Shown: in pieces, positions 1 to 8,187 of the stretch
Layout of the letters: every line of letters starts with the position of its first letter
Position numbering within the stretch: the stretch's first letter is position 1
Source of the DNA: Alphaproteobacteria bacterium
Lineage (GTDB): Bacteria > Pseudomonadota > Alphaproteobacteria > CACIAM-22H2
Assembly: GCA_016793165.1 (NCBI GenBank)
Contig: JAEULA010000023.1
Coordinates: 1-35,588 of the forward strand
DNA: 35,588 nt
Direction of reading: 5' to 3'
Translations under genes and position numbers: made by a program
The notes under the pieces: generated by a model
Told to the model about the DNA's origin: nothing
The model's database searches: none
The model's input: only the letters and a program-made list of their open reading frames with translations

Positions 1-936
1 CCCGCGGCCACCGCCTATTTCGATCTCGTCGGCTACAGGCTGCTCGACAGCCTCGACACCGGCGACGCCTACGGGCTCGAACTGCCCGAGGTGCTGGTGA
101 ACACGATCCGCCTGGCGGTCGATCGCGGCGCCGCGACGCCGGCGCGGGCGTCGGGCGAGGAGGAGGCGCGGATGCGCGATCTCGTGCCCGCGGCGCATCG
201 CGAGACCTACGACGCGCTGCTCGCCGAGGCGCGGCACAATTCGCGGCTGCGCGACGAGCGGGGGCTCTACAGCGACGTCTGGGCCGCCGGAATCTGCCGC
301 CGCGCGATCCTCGAAGCCGGACGTCGTCTCGTCGCCAAGGGGCGGCTGCAGTCGCCCGGGCATCTGGTCGAAGCCGGCTATGCCGAGATGCAGGCGACCC
401 TGCGCGGCGCGGGCGGCCCTTCCGCGGACACGCTGGCGGCGCGACGCCGCTTCCGCGACAGCTACAAGTCCACCGACGCCCCGCCGCATCTCGGGGATCC
501 GCCGCATCCGCCGCCGCCGCTCGACGGCCTGCCGCCGGCGACGCAGCGGATCATGCGCGCCGTCGGCGCGACGATGAGCTCGGTCTTCGAGCCCGCGACG
601 GCGCCGGCCGCGAAGACCGTCATCCGCGGCATCGGCGCGAGCCCCGGCATCTACACCGGCCCCGCGCGAAGGATCGGATCGCCGGCGGAGTTCGGCCGCC
701 TGCAACGCGGCGACGTGCTGGTCACGGCGACGACGACGGAGTCCTTCAACATCGTGCTGCCGCTGCTCGGCGCCGTCGTCACCGACGCCGGCGGCCTGCT
801 CTCCCATGCCGCGATCGTCAGCCGCGAGTACGGCATCCCCGGCGTGGTCGGCTGCCGCGATGCGACCCGGCGCATCGCCGACGGCGCGACCGTGCGCGTC
901 GACGGCGGCACCGGCGAAGTGACTCTGGTGCCGTGA
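1..936 (+). CDS. PEP-utilising enzyme, C-terminal part with phosphohistidine swivel domain (5' end outside window)
   Basis: The frame is open from base 1 with no start that must be real (GTG at 91 is only an internal candidate), so the gene is cut by the window edge. The last ~90 residues are the mobile phosphohistidine domain of PEP synthase, PPDK and rifampin phosphotransferase: 'GDVLVTATTTES' leads into 'GGLLSHAAIVSREYG', whose His (codon 805-807) is the residue phosphorylated in this family. The helical part before it, with a 'RFRDSYKS' stretch and a Pro-rich linker, resembles the region before the swivel domain in rifampin-phosphotransferase-like proteins. It ends in a 4-base GTGA overlap with a gene for the ATP-grasp half, so the two probably form one split phosphotransferase. 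The acceptor (pyruvate, a drug or another small molecule) cannot be told. Whether the missing 5' part carries its own ATP-grasp domain is unknown. Confidence 0.85.
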   Translation, partial: PAATAYFDLVGYRLLDSLDTGDAYGLELPEVLVNTIRLAVDRGAATPARASGEEEARMRDLVPAAHRETYDALLAEARHNSRLRDERGLYSDVWAAGICRRAILEAGRRLVAKGRLQSPGHLVEAGYAEMQATLRGAGGPSADTLAARRRFRDSYKSTDAPPHLGDPPHPPPPLDGLPPATQRIMRAVGATMSSVFEPATAPAAKTVIRGIGASPGIYTGPARRIGSPAEFGRLQRGDVLVTATTTESFNIVLPLLGAVVTDAGGLLSHAAIVSREYGIPGVVGCRDATRRIADGATVRVDGGTGEVTLVP

Positions 937-1742
937 GTCCGGTCTCCCTCGCCCACGCCGGCGATCCGCATCGCTTCGGCGGCAAGGCGGCGCAGCTCGC
1001 TGCCGCGCAGCGCGCGGGTCTGCCGGTGCCCGAAGGCCTGGCCCTGCCGCATGACTTCGTCGACGCCGTGGCGCGCGCCGAGTCCGGCGCGCTGGCGGAA
1101 CTCGCGACGCATTGCGGTGCGCTCGCCGGCCCGCTCGCGGTGCGCTCCTCGGCGATCGGCGAGGACGGCGCGGCGGCGAGCTTCGCCGGGCAGCACGCGA
1201 CCCTGCTCAACGTGCGCGACGTCGCGACGGCGGTGACCGAGGTGTGGCGCTCGGCGCACAGCGACTCGGCGCGCGGCTATCGCCAGCGCATCGGCGCGGC
1301 GGGGCCGGTGCGGATGGGAGTCGTCGTGCAGCGCCTCGTGCCGGCGGACGTCGCCGGCGTGATGTTCACGCGCAATCCGGTCACACGCGCCGACGAGCTG
1401 GTGATCGAGGCGGGCTGGGGCCTCGGCGAGGCGATCGTCCAGGGCCTCGTCGTGCCGGACTTCTTCCGGCTGGCGCGCGACGGCGCGCTGCTGGAGCGGC
1501 GCGCGGGGGTGAAGGAACTCGCCGTCCGCCGCCATCCGGAGGGCGAGACCGAGCAGGTCGCGGTCGAGCCGCATCTCGTCGAGAGCCTGTCCCTGTGCGA
1601 CGCCAAGCTCGCCGCGCTGGCCGCGCTGGCCGCGCGCTGCGACGCGGCGTTCGGCGCCGTTCCGCACGACATCGAATGGGCCTTCGAGGGCGACGCGCTC
1701 TATCTGCTGCAGCGGCGGCCGGTCACGGGTCTCGGCGCGTGA
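933..1742 (+). CDS. PEP/pyruvate-binding (PPDK_N, ATP-grasp) domain protein, stand-alone
   Basis: This 269-residue protein is essentially one ATP-grasp domain of the PEP synthase/PPDK type. Visible family landmarks are 'FGGKAAQLAAAQRAGLPVP' near the N terminus, 'LAVRSSAIGEDGAAASFAGQ' around residues 65-90, 'VVVQRLVPADVAGVMFTRN' around 130-150, 'AGWGLGEAIVQG' around 165, and the usual closing 'LLQRRPVTG'. In PEP synthases this domain binds ATP and phosphorylates the swivel His. Here it is a separate protein encoded after the swivel-domain gene, with GTG start 933 inside the preceding TGA (GTGA), implying coupled translation. Domain order is therefore inverted and split relative to the one-chain enzymes. 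The natural reading is that both proteins act together in the cytoplasm; the acceptor substrate is not identifiable. Confidence 0.88.
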   Translation: MSPVSLAHAGDPHRFGGKAAQLAAAQRAGLPVPEGLALPHDFVDAVARAESGALAELATHCGALAGPLAVRSSAIGEDGAAASFAGQHATLLNVRDVATAVTEVWRSAHSDSARGYRQRIGAAGPVRMGVVVQRLVPADVAGVMFTRNPVTRADELVIEAGWGLGEAIVQGLVVPDFFRLARDGALLERRAGVKELAVRRHPEGETEQVAVEPHLVESLSLCDAKLAALAALAARCDAAFGAVPHDIEWAFEGDALYLLQRRPVTGLGA

Positions 1743-1770
1743 GCCGCGCCGCGCACGGGCCTCGATCGCC

Positions 1771-3153
1771 GTGACCGGCGCGCCGACGCGCGAGGAGCGG
1801 CTGATCCTGGTGGCCGTGGCGCTGAGCGGCGTGCTGGCGCCGCTGAACTCGACGATGCTCGCCGTCGCCCTGCCGCGGATCATCGACGACTTCCAGGCGA
1901 GTGTCGGCACCGCCGGCTGGCTGATGACGTCCTATCTGCTGGCGCTCGCGGTGGTGCAGCCGGTGGCCGGCAAGCTCGGCGACCGCTTCGGCCGACGGCA
2001 TTTCGTGTTCGGCGGCCTGCTCGTCTTCGGCCTCGCCTCGCTCGGCGCGAGCGTCGCCCCGAGCCTGCCGGTCCTGATCGCGATGCGCACGCTGCAGGCG
2101 ATCGCCGGGGCGATCGTCTTCCCCAACGGGGCAAGCCTGCTGCGCCAGCTGATTCCCGCGGCGCGCCGCGCGCGCGCCTTCGGCACGATGGGCGCAGCGC
2201 TGTCGCTGGCCGCCGCGCTCGGGCCGCCGCTGGGCGGCGCGATCGTGGCGGCGGGCGGCTGGCGCGCGATCTTCCTGATCAACGTCCCGGTGGTACTGGC
2301 GGCCCTGCTGCTCGCGCGCGCGGCGATTCCGCGCCGCACGGCGACGCCTCCGCGCGCCGAATCGCCGCCGTTCGATCTCGCCGGCGCGATCCTCTTCCCG
2401 GCGCTGCTGCTGGGCGCGGCGCTCCTCGCGATCGAGGGCGTGCATCTCGATTCGGCCTTGCAGGTCGCCGTCCTGGCCGTCGCGCTCGCCGGCGCGGGCG
2501 CGGTCTTCGTGCAGCGCGAGGCGGCGCATGCCGATCCGGTCTTGCAGCCGCGCTTCTTCACCCGCCGCGCCTTCGCCGCCGCCACGCTCGGTATCGCGAC
2601 GAGCAATCTCGGCTTCTACACGCTGCTGCTCGCGGTGCCGATCCTGCTCGCACGCCAGTCAGGGTGGTCGAGCCTCGGGTCCGGCCTCGTGCTGGCCCTG
2701 CTCTGCGCACCGATGGTCGCGTGCTCGTTCGTCGGCGGACAGCTGGCCGACCGCATGGGCAGGCGGATGCCGGTCGTCGCGGGCTGCGCGCTCCTGGCCG
2801 CCGGCCTCGTCCCGTTCGTGATCGAGCCCGGCCTCGCACCCGCTGCCCTCGCCGCCTGCCTCGCGATCACCGGCGCGGGCGTGGGCCTCGGCAGCGCGGG
2901 CCTGCAGACCTCGGCCGTCGAGGCCGTGGCGCCCGAGCACGCCGGCGTCGCGTCGGGGCTGTTCTCGACCTGCCGCTACGTCGGCAGCTTCCTCGGCTCG
3001 ATCGCGCTCGCGCGGCTGCTCGATGCCGGCGAGGGGCTCGCGGGATTCCGCGCGCTGTTCGCGATCGCGCTGGCCGGCGCCCTGCTCTCCGTCGTCGCCG
3101 CACTCCTGCTGCCGGTGGCGCGCGGCCCCGCGGGCCGACCGCCTTCGAGCTGA
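1771..3153 (+). CDS. MFS transporter, EmrB/QacA (DHA2)-like exporter
   Basis: A 460-residue, strongly hydrophobic inner-membrane protein. The N-terminal half has DHA2 signatures: 'LNSTMLAVALPRI' in the first helix, then 'GWLMTSYLLALAVVQPVAG' and the loop 'KLGDRFGRRHFVF' (MFS motif A), followed by a 'LGPPLGGAIV' motif-C-like stretch and 'GWRAIFLINVPV'. The second half repeats a motif-A-like loop ('GGQLADRMGRRMPV'). These features are typical of proton-driven drug or metabolite efflux pumps; helix count looks like 12-14, slightly short for 14-helix members. Start GTG 1771 gives a short hydrophilic leader; no clear ribosome binding site precedes it. It lies 28 bases after the split phosphotransferase and may be co-transcribed, so both could handle one toxic compound, but nothing in the sequence proves this. 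Confidence 0.88.
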   Translation: MTGAPTREERLILVAVALSGVLAPLNSTMLAVALPRIIDDFQASVGTAGWLMTSYLLALAVVQPVAGKLGDRFGRRHFVFGGLLVFGLASLGASVAPSLPVLIAMRTLQAIAGAIVFPNGASLLRQLIPAARRARAFGTMGAALSLAAALGPPLGGAIVAAGGWRAIFLINVPVVLAALLLARAAIPRRTATPPRAESPPFDLAGAILFPALLLGAALLAIEGVHLDSALQVAVLAVALAGAGAVFVQREAAHADPVLQPRFFTRRAFAAATLGIATSNLGFYTLLLAVPILLARQSGWSSLGSGLVLALLCAPMVACSFVGGQLADRMGRRMPVVAGCALLAAGLVPFVIEPGLAPAALAACLAITGAGVGLGSAGLQTSAVEAVAPEHAGVASGLFSTCRYVGSFLGSIALARLLDAGEGLAGFRALFAIALAGALLSVVAALLLPVARGPAGRPPSS

Positions 3154-3254
3154 CGCGGCGCCCGCGGAGCGCCCCGGGGCGCGATGCGACGGAATACCGC
3201 CTGCGCAGCGTCGCGACGCGGCACTAGGTCTCAAGTCCGACCCTCGGAGGCGAG

Positions 3255-5042
3255 ATGAGCACACGCGCGACGACGGAGCCGGATCCGGCCGAGGACGGGC
3301 CCCGCGATTCCTACGGCTCCACCGCGCTGGGCGACGTGATCGACCGGTCGCTGCACGCGACGCTGGCGCGCTACACGCTCGGGCTTTCGCCGGCGGCGCT
3401 GGCCGGGGCCTATCTCGACTGGGCGGCGCATCTCGTCGCCTCGCCGGGCAAGCAGCTGCAGCTGGTGCACAAGGCGATGCGCAAGACGATGCGCCTCGCG
3501 CACTACGCCGCACGCAACGCCCTGGCGCCGGGCACGACCCCGCCCTGCATCGAGCCGCTGCCGCAGGACCGCCGGTTCACCGACCCCGCATGGCGGGCGT
3601 GGCCCTACGACCTGGTGGCGCAGGCCTTCCTGCTGCAGCAGCAGTGGTGGCACAACGCCACGACCGACGTGCGCGGCGTCACCGCGCAGCACGAGCGCGT
3701 CGTCGCGTTCGTCGCCCGCCAGCTCCTCGACACGCTGTCGCCGTCCAACTTCCTGCCCACCAATCCGGAGCTGATCGAGCGCACCCTGCGCGAGGGCGGC
3801 ATGAACCTCGTGCGCGGCGCGCAGAACTTCGCCGAGGATCTCGAGCGCGCGATCGCCGGCCGCCCGTCCTCCGGCGACGAGGCCTTCGCGGTCGGGCGCG
3901 ACGTCGCCGCGACGCCGGGCAAGGTGGTCTTCCGCAACCGGCTGATCGAGCTCATCCAGTACGCGCCGGCGACCGCGCAGGTGCGCCCGGAGCCGGTCCT
4001 GGTCGTGCCCGCCTGGATCATGAAGTACTACATCCTCGATCTCGAGCCGCGAAATTCGCTGGTGCGGTTCCTCACCGGCCGCGGCTTCACCGTCTTCATG
4101 GTGTCCTGGCGCAACCCGGGTCCCGACGAGCGCGACCTCGGCATGGAGGACTACCGCAAGCTGGGCGTGATGGCCGCGCTCGACGCCGTTTCGCGCGTGC
4201 TGCCGGAGCGGCGCGTCCACACCGTCGGCTACTGCCTGGGCGGGACTCTCCTGGCCATCGCCGCGGCGGCCATGGCACGCGACGGCGATCGCCGCCTCGC
4301 CACGCTGACGCTGCTCGCGGCGCAGAGCGACTTCACCGAGGCCGGCGAGCTCATGCTCTTCATTAACGAGAGCCAGCTCGCCTTCCTCGAGGACATGATG
4401 TGGGAGCAGGGATTCCTCGACACCAGGCAGATGGCCGGCGCCTTCCAGCTGCTGCGCTCGAACGACCTGGTGTGGTCGCGCATGGTCCGCGAACACCTGA
4501 TGGGCGAGCGCGACAGGCCCAACGCGCTGATGGCGTGGAACGCGGACGCGACCCGCATGCCCTACCGGATGCACGCCGAATATCTGCGCCGCCTGTTCCT
4601 GGACAACGACCTCGCCGAGGGGCGCTACGAGACCGACGGCAGGGCGGTCGCGCTCACCGACATCCGCGTGCCGATCTTCGCCGTCGGGACGACGCGCGAC
4701 CACGTCGCGCCGTGGCGGTCCGCGTTCAAGATCCATCTGCTCGCCGACACCGAGGTCACGTTCCTGCTGACGACGGGCGGCCACAATGCCGGGATCGTCG
4801 CCGAGCCGGGGCGCGACGACCGCAGCTACCAGGTCCGCACGCGGCGCAGCGACGACCGCTTCATCGATCCCGAGACCTGGCGCGCGACCGTCCCGGTTCA
4901 TACCGGCTCGTGGTGGCCGGAATGGACGGATTGGCTCGCCGCGCGCTCGGGCGACGGCATCGAGCCGCCGGCCATGGGCGCGCCGGCGGACGGCCTCGCG
5001 CCGATCGTCGACGCGCCGGGCACTTACGTGCGGCAGGCCTAG
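3255..5042 (+). CDS. phaC: Class I poly(3-hydroxyalkanoate) synthase
   Basis: A 595-residue polymerase joining 3-hydroxyacyl-CoA units into PHA storage granules. The alpha/beta-hydrolase core carries the PHA synthase lipase-like box 'GYCLGG' with nucleophile Cys327, the catalytic Asp482 in 'TTRDHVAPW' and general base His510 in 'TTGGHNAGI'. Their spacing closely matches the Cys319/Asp480/His508 triad of the Cupriavidus class I enzyme (589 residues). Other family blocks are 'PSNFLPTNPELIERT', 'LVVPAWIMKYYILDL', 'VFMVSWRNPG' and the closing 'GSWWPEWTDWL'. The ATG follows a good GGAGG ribosome binding site. No phasin, PhaA, PhaB or depolymerase gene lies nearby, so the copy is isolated. Length and motifs exclude the shorter class III/IV synthases. 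Confidence 0.96.
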   Translation: MSTRATTEPDPAEDGPRDSYGSTALGDVIDRSLHATLARYTLGLSPAALAGAYLDWAAHLVASPGKQLQLVHKAMRKTMRLAHYAARNALAPGTTPPCIEPLPQDRRFTDPAWRAWPYDLVAQAFLLQQQWWHNATTDVRGVTAQHERVVAFVARQLLDTLSPSNFLPTNPELIERTLREGGMNLVRGAQNFAEDLERAIAGRPSSGDEAFAVGRDVAATPGKVVFRNRLIELIQYAPATAQVRPEPVLVVPAWIMKYYILDLEPRNSLVRFLTGRGFTVFMVSWRNPGPDERDLGMEDYRKLGVMAALDAVSRVLPERRVHTVGYCLGGTLLAIAAAAMARDGDRRLATLTLLAAQSDFTEAGELMLFINESQLAFLEDMMWEQGFLDTRQMAGAFQLLRSNDLVWSRMVREHLMGERDRPNALMAWNADATRMPYRMHAEYLRRLFLDNDLAEGRYETDGRAVALTDIRVPIFAVGTTRDHVAPWRSAFKIHLLADTEVTFLLTTGGHNAGIVAEPGRDDRSYQVRTRRSDDRFIDPETWRATVPVHTGSWWPEWTDWLAARSGDGIEPPAMGAPADGLAPIVDAPGTYVRQA

Positions 5043-5323
5043 CCCGCCATCCGACGCCGCTTCGCACCTGCACGCGGTTGCCCCGGCATCCTGCTGCAGC
5101 GCGAAGGCCGTGCGCCGCGCCTCGGACTCGTGCGAGGTCGGCAGACCATCCCTGACGCCGACGCAGGGGTGACGCGGGGCATGAGCCATTGCATGCGACA
5201 AAGCGGCGCAGGTAGCGTCTAGAACAGGTCAGCGACCGCGACGATCGGGGGCGCGGGATCCCGCCGAGGCTCCCCGCGTCGCGCTGGGCCGAAAAAGATT
5301 CAGATTCTTGGGGAGAAACGACC
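5043..5323 (+). other. Non-coding gap before the first Mo-hydroxylase module
   Basis: About 280 bases between the PHA synthase and the 2Fe-2S subunit gene, with no convincing ORF. This is the likely promoter region of the 5324-10564 operon. Just upstream of the start is an A-rich stretch with a tandem AGATTC repeat (5295-5306) followed by ribosome binding site GGGGAG (5309-5314). I found no well-matched -35/-10 pair, so a promoter here is inferred from gene layout only. Confidence 0.35.
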
Positions 5324-5776
5324 ATGGCTTTCGAGCTGAAAGTGAATGGCAAGACGGTTTCCGTCGATGCCGACCCGCAGACGCCGTTGCTCTGGGTGCT
5401 GCGTGATCACCTCGCGATGACCGGCACGAAATACGGATGCGGCATCAACCAGTGCGGCGCATGCACGGTGACGATCGACGGCCAGTCCGCGCGCTCCTGC
5501 AACATCCCCGCGGCCCAGGCCGTCGGCAAGTCGATCGTCACGATCGAGGGGCTGTCGCCCGACCGCACCCATGCGGTGCAGAAGGCGTGGGCGGAGCTCG
5601 ACGTCCCGCAATGCGGATTCTGCCAGTCCGGCCAGATCATGGCGGCGGTCGGCCTGCTCTCGAAGAATCCCAAGCCGAGCGACGCGGACATCGACCAGGC
5701 GATGAACAACCTGTGCCGCTGCGGCACGTATCTGAAGATCCGCGCCGCCGTGAAGCGCGCGGCCGAACTCGTCTGA
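5324..5776 (+). CDS. 2Fe-2S subunit of Mo hydroxylase, isoquinoline 1-oxidoreductase alpha type (copy 1)
   Basis: A 150-residue small subunit with two 2Fe-2S clusters that carry electrons away from the molybdenum centre of the partner. The plant-ferredoxin-like N-terminal domain has Cys39, Cys44, Cys47 and Cys59 ('[12 protein letters not shown]'). The C-terminal helical domain has Cys97, Cys100, Cys131 and Cys133 ('QCGFCQSGQ', 'LCRCGTY'). All eight cluster ligands are present and the length is normal. A GGGGAG site precedes the ATG. It lies 12 bases before the large-subunit gene. There is no signal peptide, so it is probably exported folded together with the Tat-bearing large subunit. There is no FAD (CoxM-like) subunit, as expected of the IorAB class, which delivers electrons to cytochromes instead of NAD or O2. 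Confidence 0.93.
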   Translation: MAFELKVNGKTVSVDADPQTPLLWVLRDHLAMTGTKYGCGINQCGACTVTIDGQSARSCNIPAAQAVGKSIVTIEGLSPDRTHAVQKAWAELDVPQCGFCQSGQIMAAVGLLSKNPKPSDADIDQAMNNLCRCGTYLKIRAAVKRAAELV

Positions 5777-5788
5777 TCGGAGGGAGCC

Positions 5789-8104
5789 ATGACCAAGCAT
5801 CGGACCGACTTCACGCCGGACCAGGCGCAGGGCGTCGTTCGGCTCGGCCGCCGCGAGTTCATCATCAGCGCCGCGGCCGCCGGCGGCGGCCTCGCCATCG
5901 GCATCGCGCCGCTGCAGCCGGCGAGCGGCGCCACCGGCAACAAGCTGCCGAGCATCCAGAGCTCCGGCGCCGAATTCACCGGACTCGTCTCGATCGCCCC
6001 CGACAACACGGTGACGATCCGCACCACCAAGTGCGAGATCGGCAACGGCGTCCATACCGGCATGGCCATGATCGTGACCGAGGAGCTCGGCTGCGACTGG
6101 AACCTCGTGCGCGGCGAGTACATGCCGCCGAACCGGAACCTCAAGGACGGCAATCTCTATTCGAAGACCGGCGCGCTCGCCTATTTCTCCGGCCGCTCGA
6201 CCGGCAAGGAGATGATGGAGCAGCTGCTCCAGGTCGGCGCCAGCGCGCGCGAGCGCCTGCGCGTCGCGGCGGCGCAGAAGTGGGACGCGCCGCTCGACCA
6301 GGTGAAGGCCGAGAAGAGCATGCTCGTCCACGTGCCGACCGGGAAGACGGCGACCTACGGCGAGGTCGCGGCGGCGGCGGCGGCGGTGAAGCTGGACAAG
6401 GAGCCGGAACTCAAGCCGCAGGCGCAATGGACCTTCCTGGGCAAGGCATCGCAGCGGCGGATGAACCTGCCGCTGCTGCTCGACGGCAGCGCCGTGTTCG
6501 GCCTCGACGTGCAGGTCCCCGGCATGGTCTACGCGACCGTGCGCCATGTCCCGGCACATGGCGGCAAGCTCAAGAGCCACAACTTCGACGCCATCAGGAC
6601 GATGCCCGGCGTGAAGGCCGTCATCGTCATCGACCCGAACGAGGGCAAGCGCGGCCTGCCCGATCGCGTGACGGCGCCGATGGGCCTCACGGCGACGACG
6701 AACGGGCCGCAGGCCGCGGTCGCCGTCATCGCGGACCACTTCTGGCAGGCCAAGGTGGCGCTCGACATGCTGCCCGTCGAATGGGACGCCGGCGAAGGCG
6801 GCAAGTGGGCCGACACCAAGGCGGTCTACGCGGCGCTTGCCGATGCCGCGAAGGACACCACCAAGGGCAACGTGCTGCGCACCAGGGGCGACGTCGACGA
6901 GGGCCTCAAGTCGGGGCGCCGCGTCGAGATGGAGTTCATGACGCCCTACCAGGACCACTTCGTGATGGAGCCGCTCAACGGCACCGCGCTCGTGACGGCG
7001 GACCGCGTCGACGTCTGGATGTCGACGCAGCATGCGCAGCAGGCGATGTACGTCGCCGCCGACGAGACGGGGATCCACCCCGAGAACGTCCATGTCCACG
7101 CCACCTATGTCGGCGTGGGCTGCGGCCGCCGCATCTACGGCGACGACGTTCGCACCGTCGTCGCGATCGCCAAGAAGATGCAGGGTACGCCGGTCAAGGT
7201 GATCTGGACGCGCGAGGAGACGACGCGCCAGGGGCGCTACCGCGACATCGCCGCGGCGAAGATCACCGCGACGCTGGGCGACGACGGCATGCCGAAGGCC
7301 GTCGACATCAACCAGGCCGCCTCGCGGCCGATCGGGCGGAACCTGAGCGACTCGCCCTATCAGCTCGCCATCCCGGCGTTCCGGGCGCGCACCAAGCCGT
7401 TCAACACCAACATCATGACCGGGCCGTTCCGCGGCCCCGTCTACACGAGCAACTGCTTCTTCCTCGAGACCTTCATCAACGCCTGCGCGGAGGAGGCGAA
7501 GATCGACCCGGTCGAGTACCGGCGGCGCCTGCTGGCGCAGTGGCCGGACAAGGGCTGGGTCAAGGCGCTCGACGAGGTGGCGCAGAAGGCGAACTGGGGC
7601 CAGAGCCTGCCGCGCGGCACGGCGCAGGGCGTGGCGATCGGCAACTGGGCGATGGCAACCTCGACCGACGGCGCGCCGGTGCCGAACAGCGGCTCGACCG
7701 TCGCGGCGATCGTCACCGTCGAGGTGTCGCGCCGCGGCAACGTCGCGATCCCGCGCGTCGACATCGCCTTCGATCTCGGACGGATCATCAACCCCGACGC
7801 CGTCCGCGCGCAGATGGAAGGCGGCGTCATCCTCGGCTTGAGCTCGGCGCTCAACGAGGAGCTGAACGTCGCCAACGGCGCGATCGTCGAGGGCAATCTC
7901 GACGGCTATCGCGCCATGCGCCAGGCCGACCCGCTGCTGCCGCAGGAGATCCACGTCCACTTCGGCGGCAACTCCGGCCATGACCGGTTCTCGGAGGCGG
8001 GCGAGCCGCCGATGGGGCCGCCGCCGGCCGCCTTCGCGCACGCCTATTTCCGCGCGACCGGCAAGTGGGTCACGCGCCAGCCCTTCACCAAGCACATGGC
8101 CTGA
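5789..8104 (+). CDS. Molybdopterin-binding large subunit, xanthine dehydrogenase family, IorB-like (copy 1)
   Basis: A 771-residue catalytic subunit of a periplasmic molybdenum hydroxylase. The N terminus has a twin-arginine signal (Arg21-Arg22 in 'GRREFIISAAAA', then a hydrophobic stretch ending near 'PASGA'). Family blocks include 'IGNGVHTGMAMIVTEELG', 'VKVIWTREE', 'GPFRGPVYTSN' and, near the C terminus, 'EAGEPPMGPP' in which Glu739 sits where the family's catalytic Glu lies. The molybdopterin loop that usually reads GGGFG is 'GVGCGRRIYG' here, with Cys445 replacing the Phe. A GGAGG site precedes the ATG. The fused SoxYZ-like carrier gene follows directly, which suggests that the substrate may be carrier-bound or sulfur-containing. 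Isoquinoline itself need not be the substrate; the family name is by homology only. Confidence 0.9.
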   Translation: MTKHRTDFTPDQAQGVVRLGRREFIISAAAAGGGLAIGIAPLQPASGATGNKLPSIQSSGAEFTGLVSIAPDNTVTIRTTKCEIGNGVHTGMAMIVTEELGCDWNLVRGEYMPPNRNLKDGNLYSKTGALAYFSGRSTGKEMMEQLLQVGASARERLRVAAAQKWDAPLDQVKAEKSMLVHVPTGKTATYGEVAAAAAAVKLDKEPELKPQAQWTFLGKASQRRMNLPLLLDGSAVFGLDVQVPGMVYATVRHVPAHGGKLKSHNFDAIRTMPGVKAVIVIDPNEGKRGLPDRVTAPMGLTATTNGPQAAVAVIADHFWQAKVALDMLPVEWDAGEGGKWADTKAVYAALADAAKDTTKGNVLRTRGDVDEGLKSGRRVEMEFMTPYQDHFVMEPLNGTALVTADRVDVWMSTQHAQQAMYVAADETGIHPENVHVHATYVGVGCGRRIYGDDVRTVVAIAKKMQGTPVKVIWTREETTRQGRYRDIAAAKITATLGDDGMPKAVDINQAASRPIGRNLSDSPYQLAIPAFRARTKPFNTNIMTGPFRGPVYTSNCFFLETFINACAEEAKIDPVEYRRRLLAQWPDKGWVKALDEVAQKANWGQSLPRGTAQGVAIGNWAMATSTDGAPVPNSGSTVAAIVTVEVSRRGNVAIPRVDIAFDLGRIINPDAVRAQMEGGVILGLSSALNEELNVANGAIVEGNLDGYRAMRQADPLLPQEIHVHFGGNSGHDRFSEAGEPPMGPPPAAFAHAYFRATGKWVTRQPFTKHMA

Positions 8105-8187
8105 GCGGACGTTCCACCCGTCGTCGGTCGCGATCGCGGCCGACGACGGGCGCACCGCGGCGGTCGCCCGCGACGACGGAGGGCAAG

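Noticed and set aside
3169..3182. 14-base palindrome GCGCCCCGGGGCGC after the MFS gene as a terminator
   Set aside because: With no spacer it could form only a 5-bp stem with a 4-base loop, and no T run follows; common in sequence this GC-rich.
3231..5201. 656-residue minus-strand open frame opposite phaC
   Set aside because: No recognisable protein features; phaC on the plus strand has an intact triad and ribosome binding site.
5189..5218. TTGCAT-N18-TAGCGT as promoter of the first Mo-hydroxylase operon
   Set aside because: Only three of six matches in each box and an 18-base spacer; not better than chance.
8065..8187. ATG 8065 as start of the first SoxYZ-like carrier
   Set aside because: It would overlap the Mo subunit by 40 bases and add an Arg/Ser-rich stretch before the Tat signal. 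CTG 8188 with GGAGGG upstream gives a standard leader, though CTG starts are rare, so this stays open.
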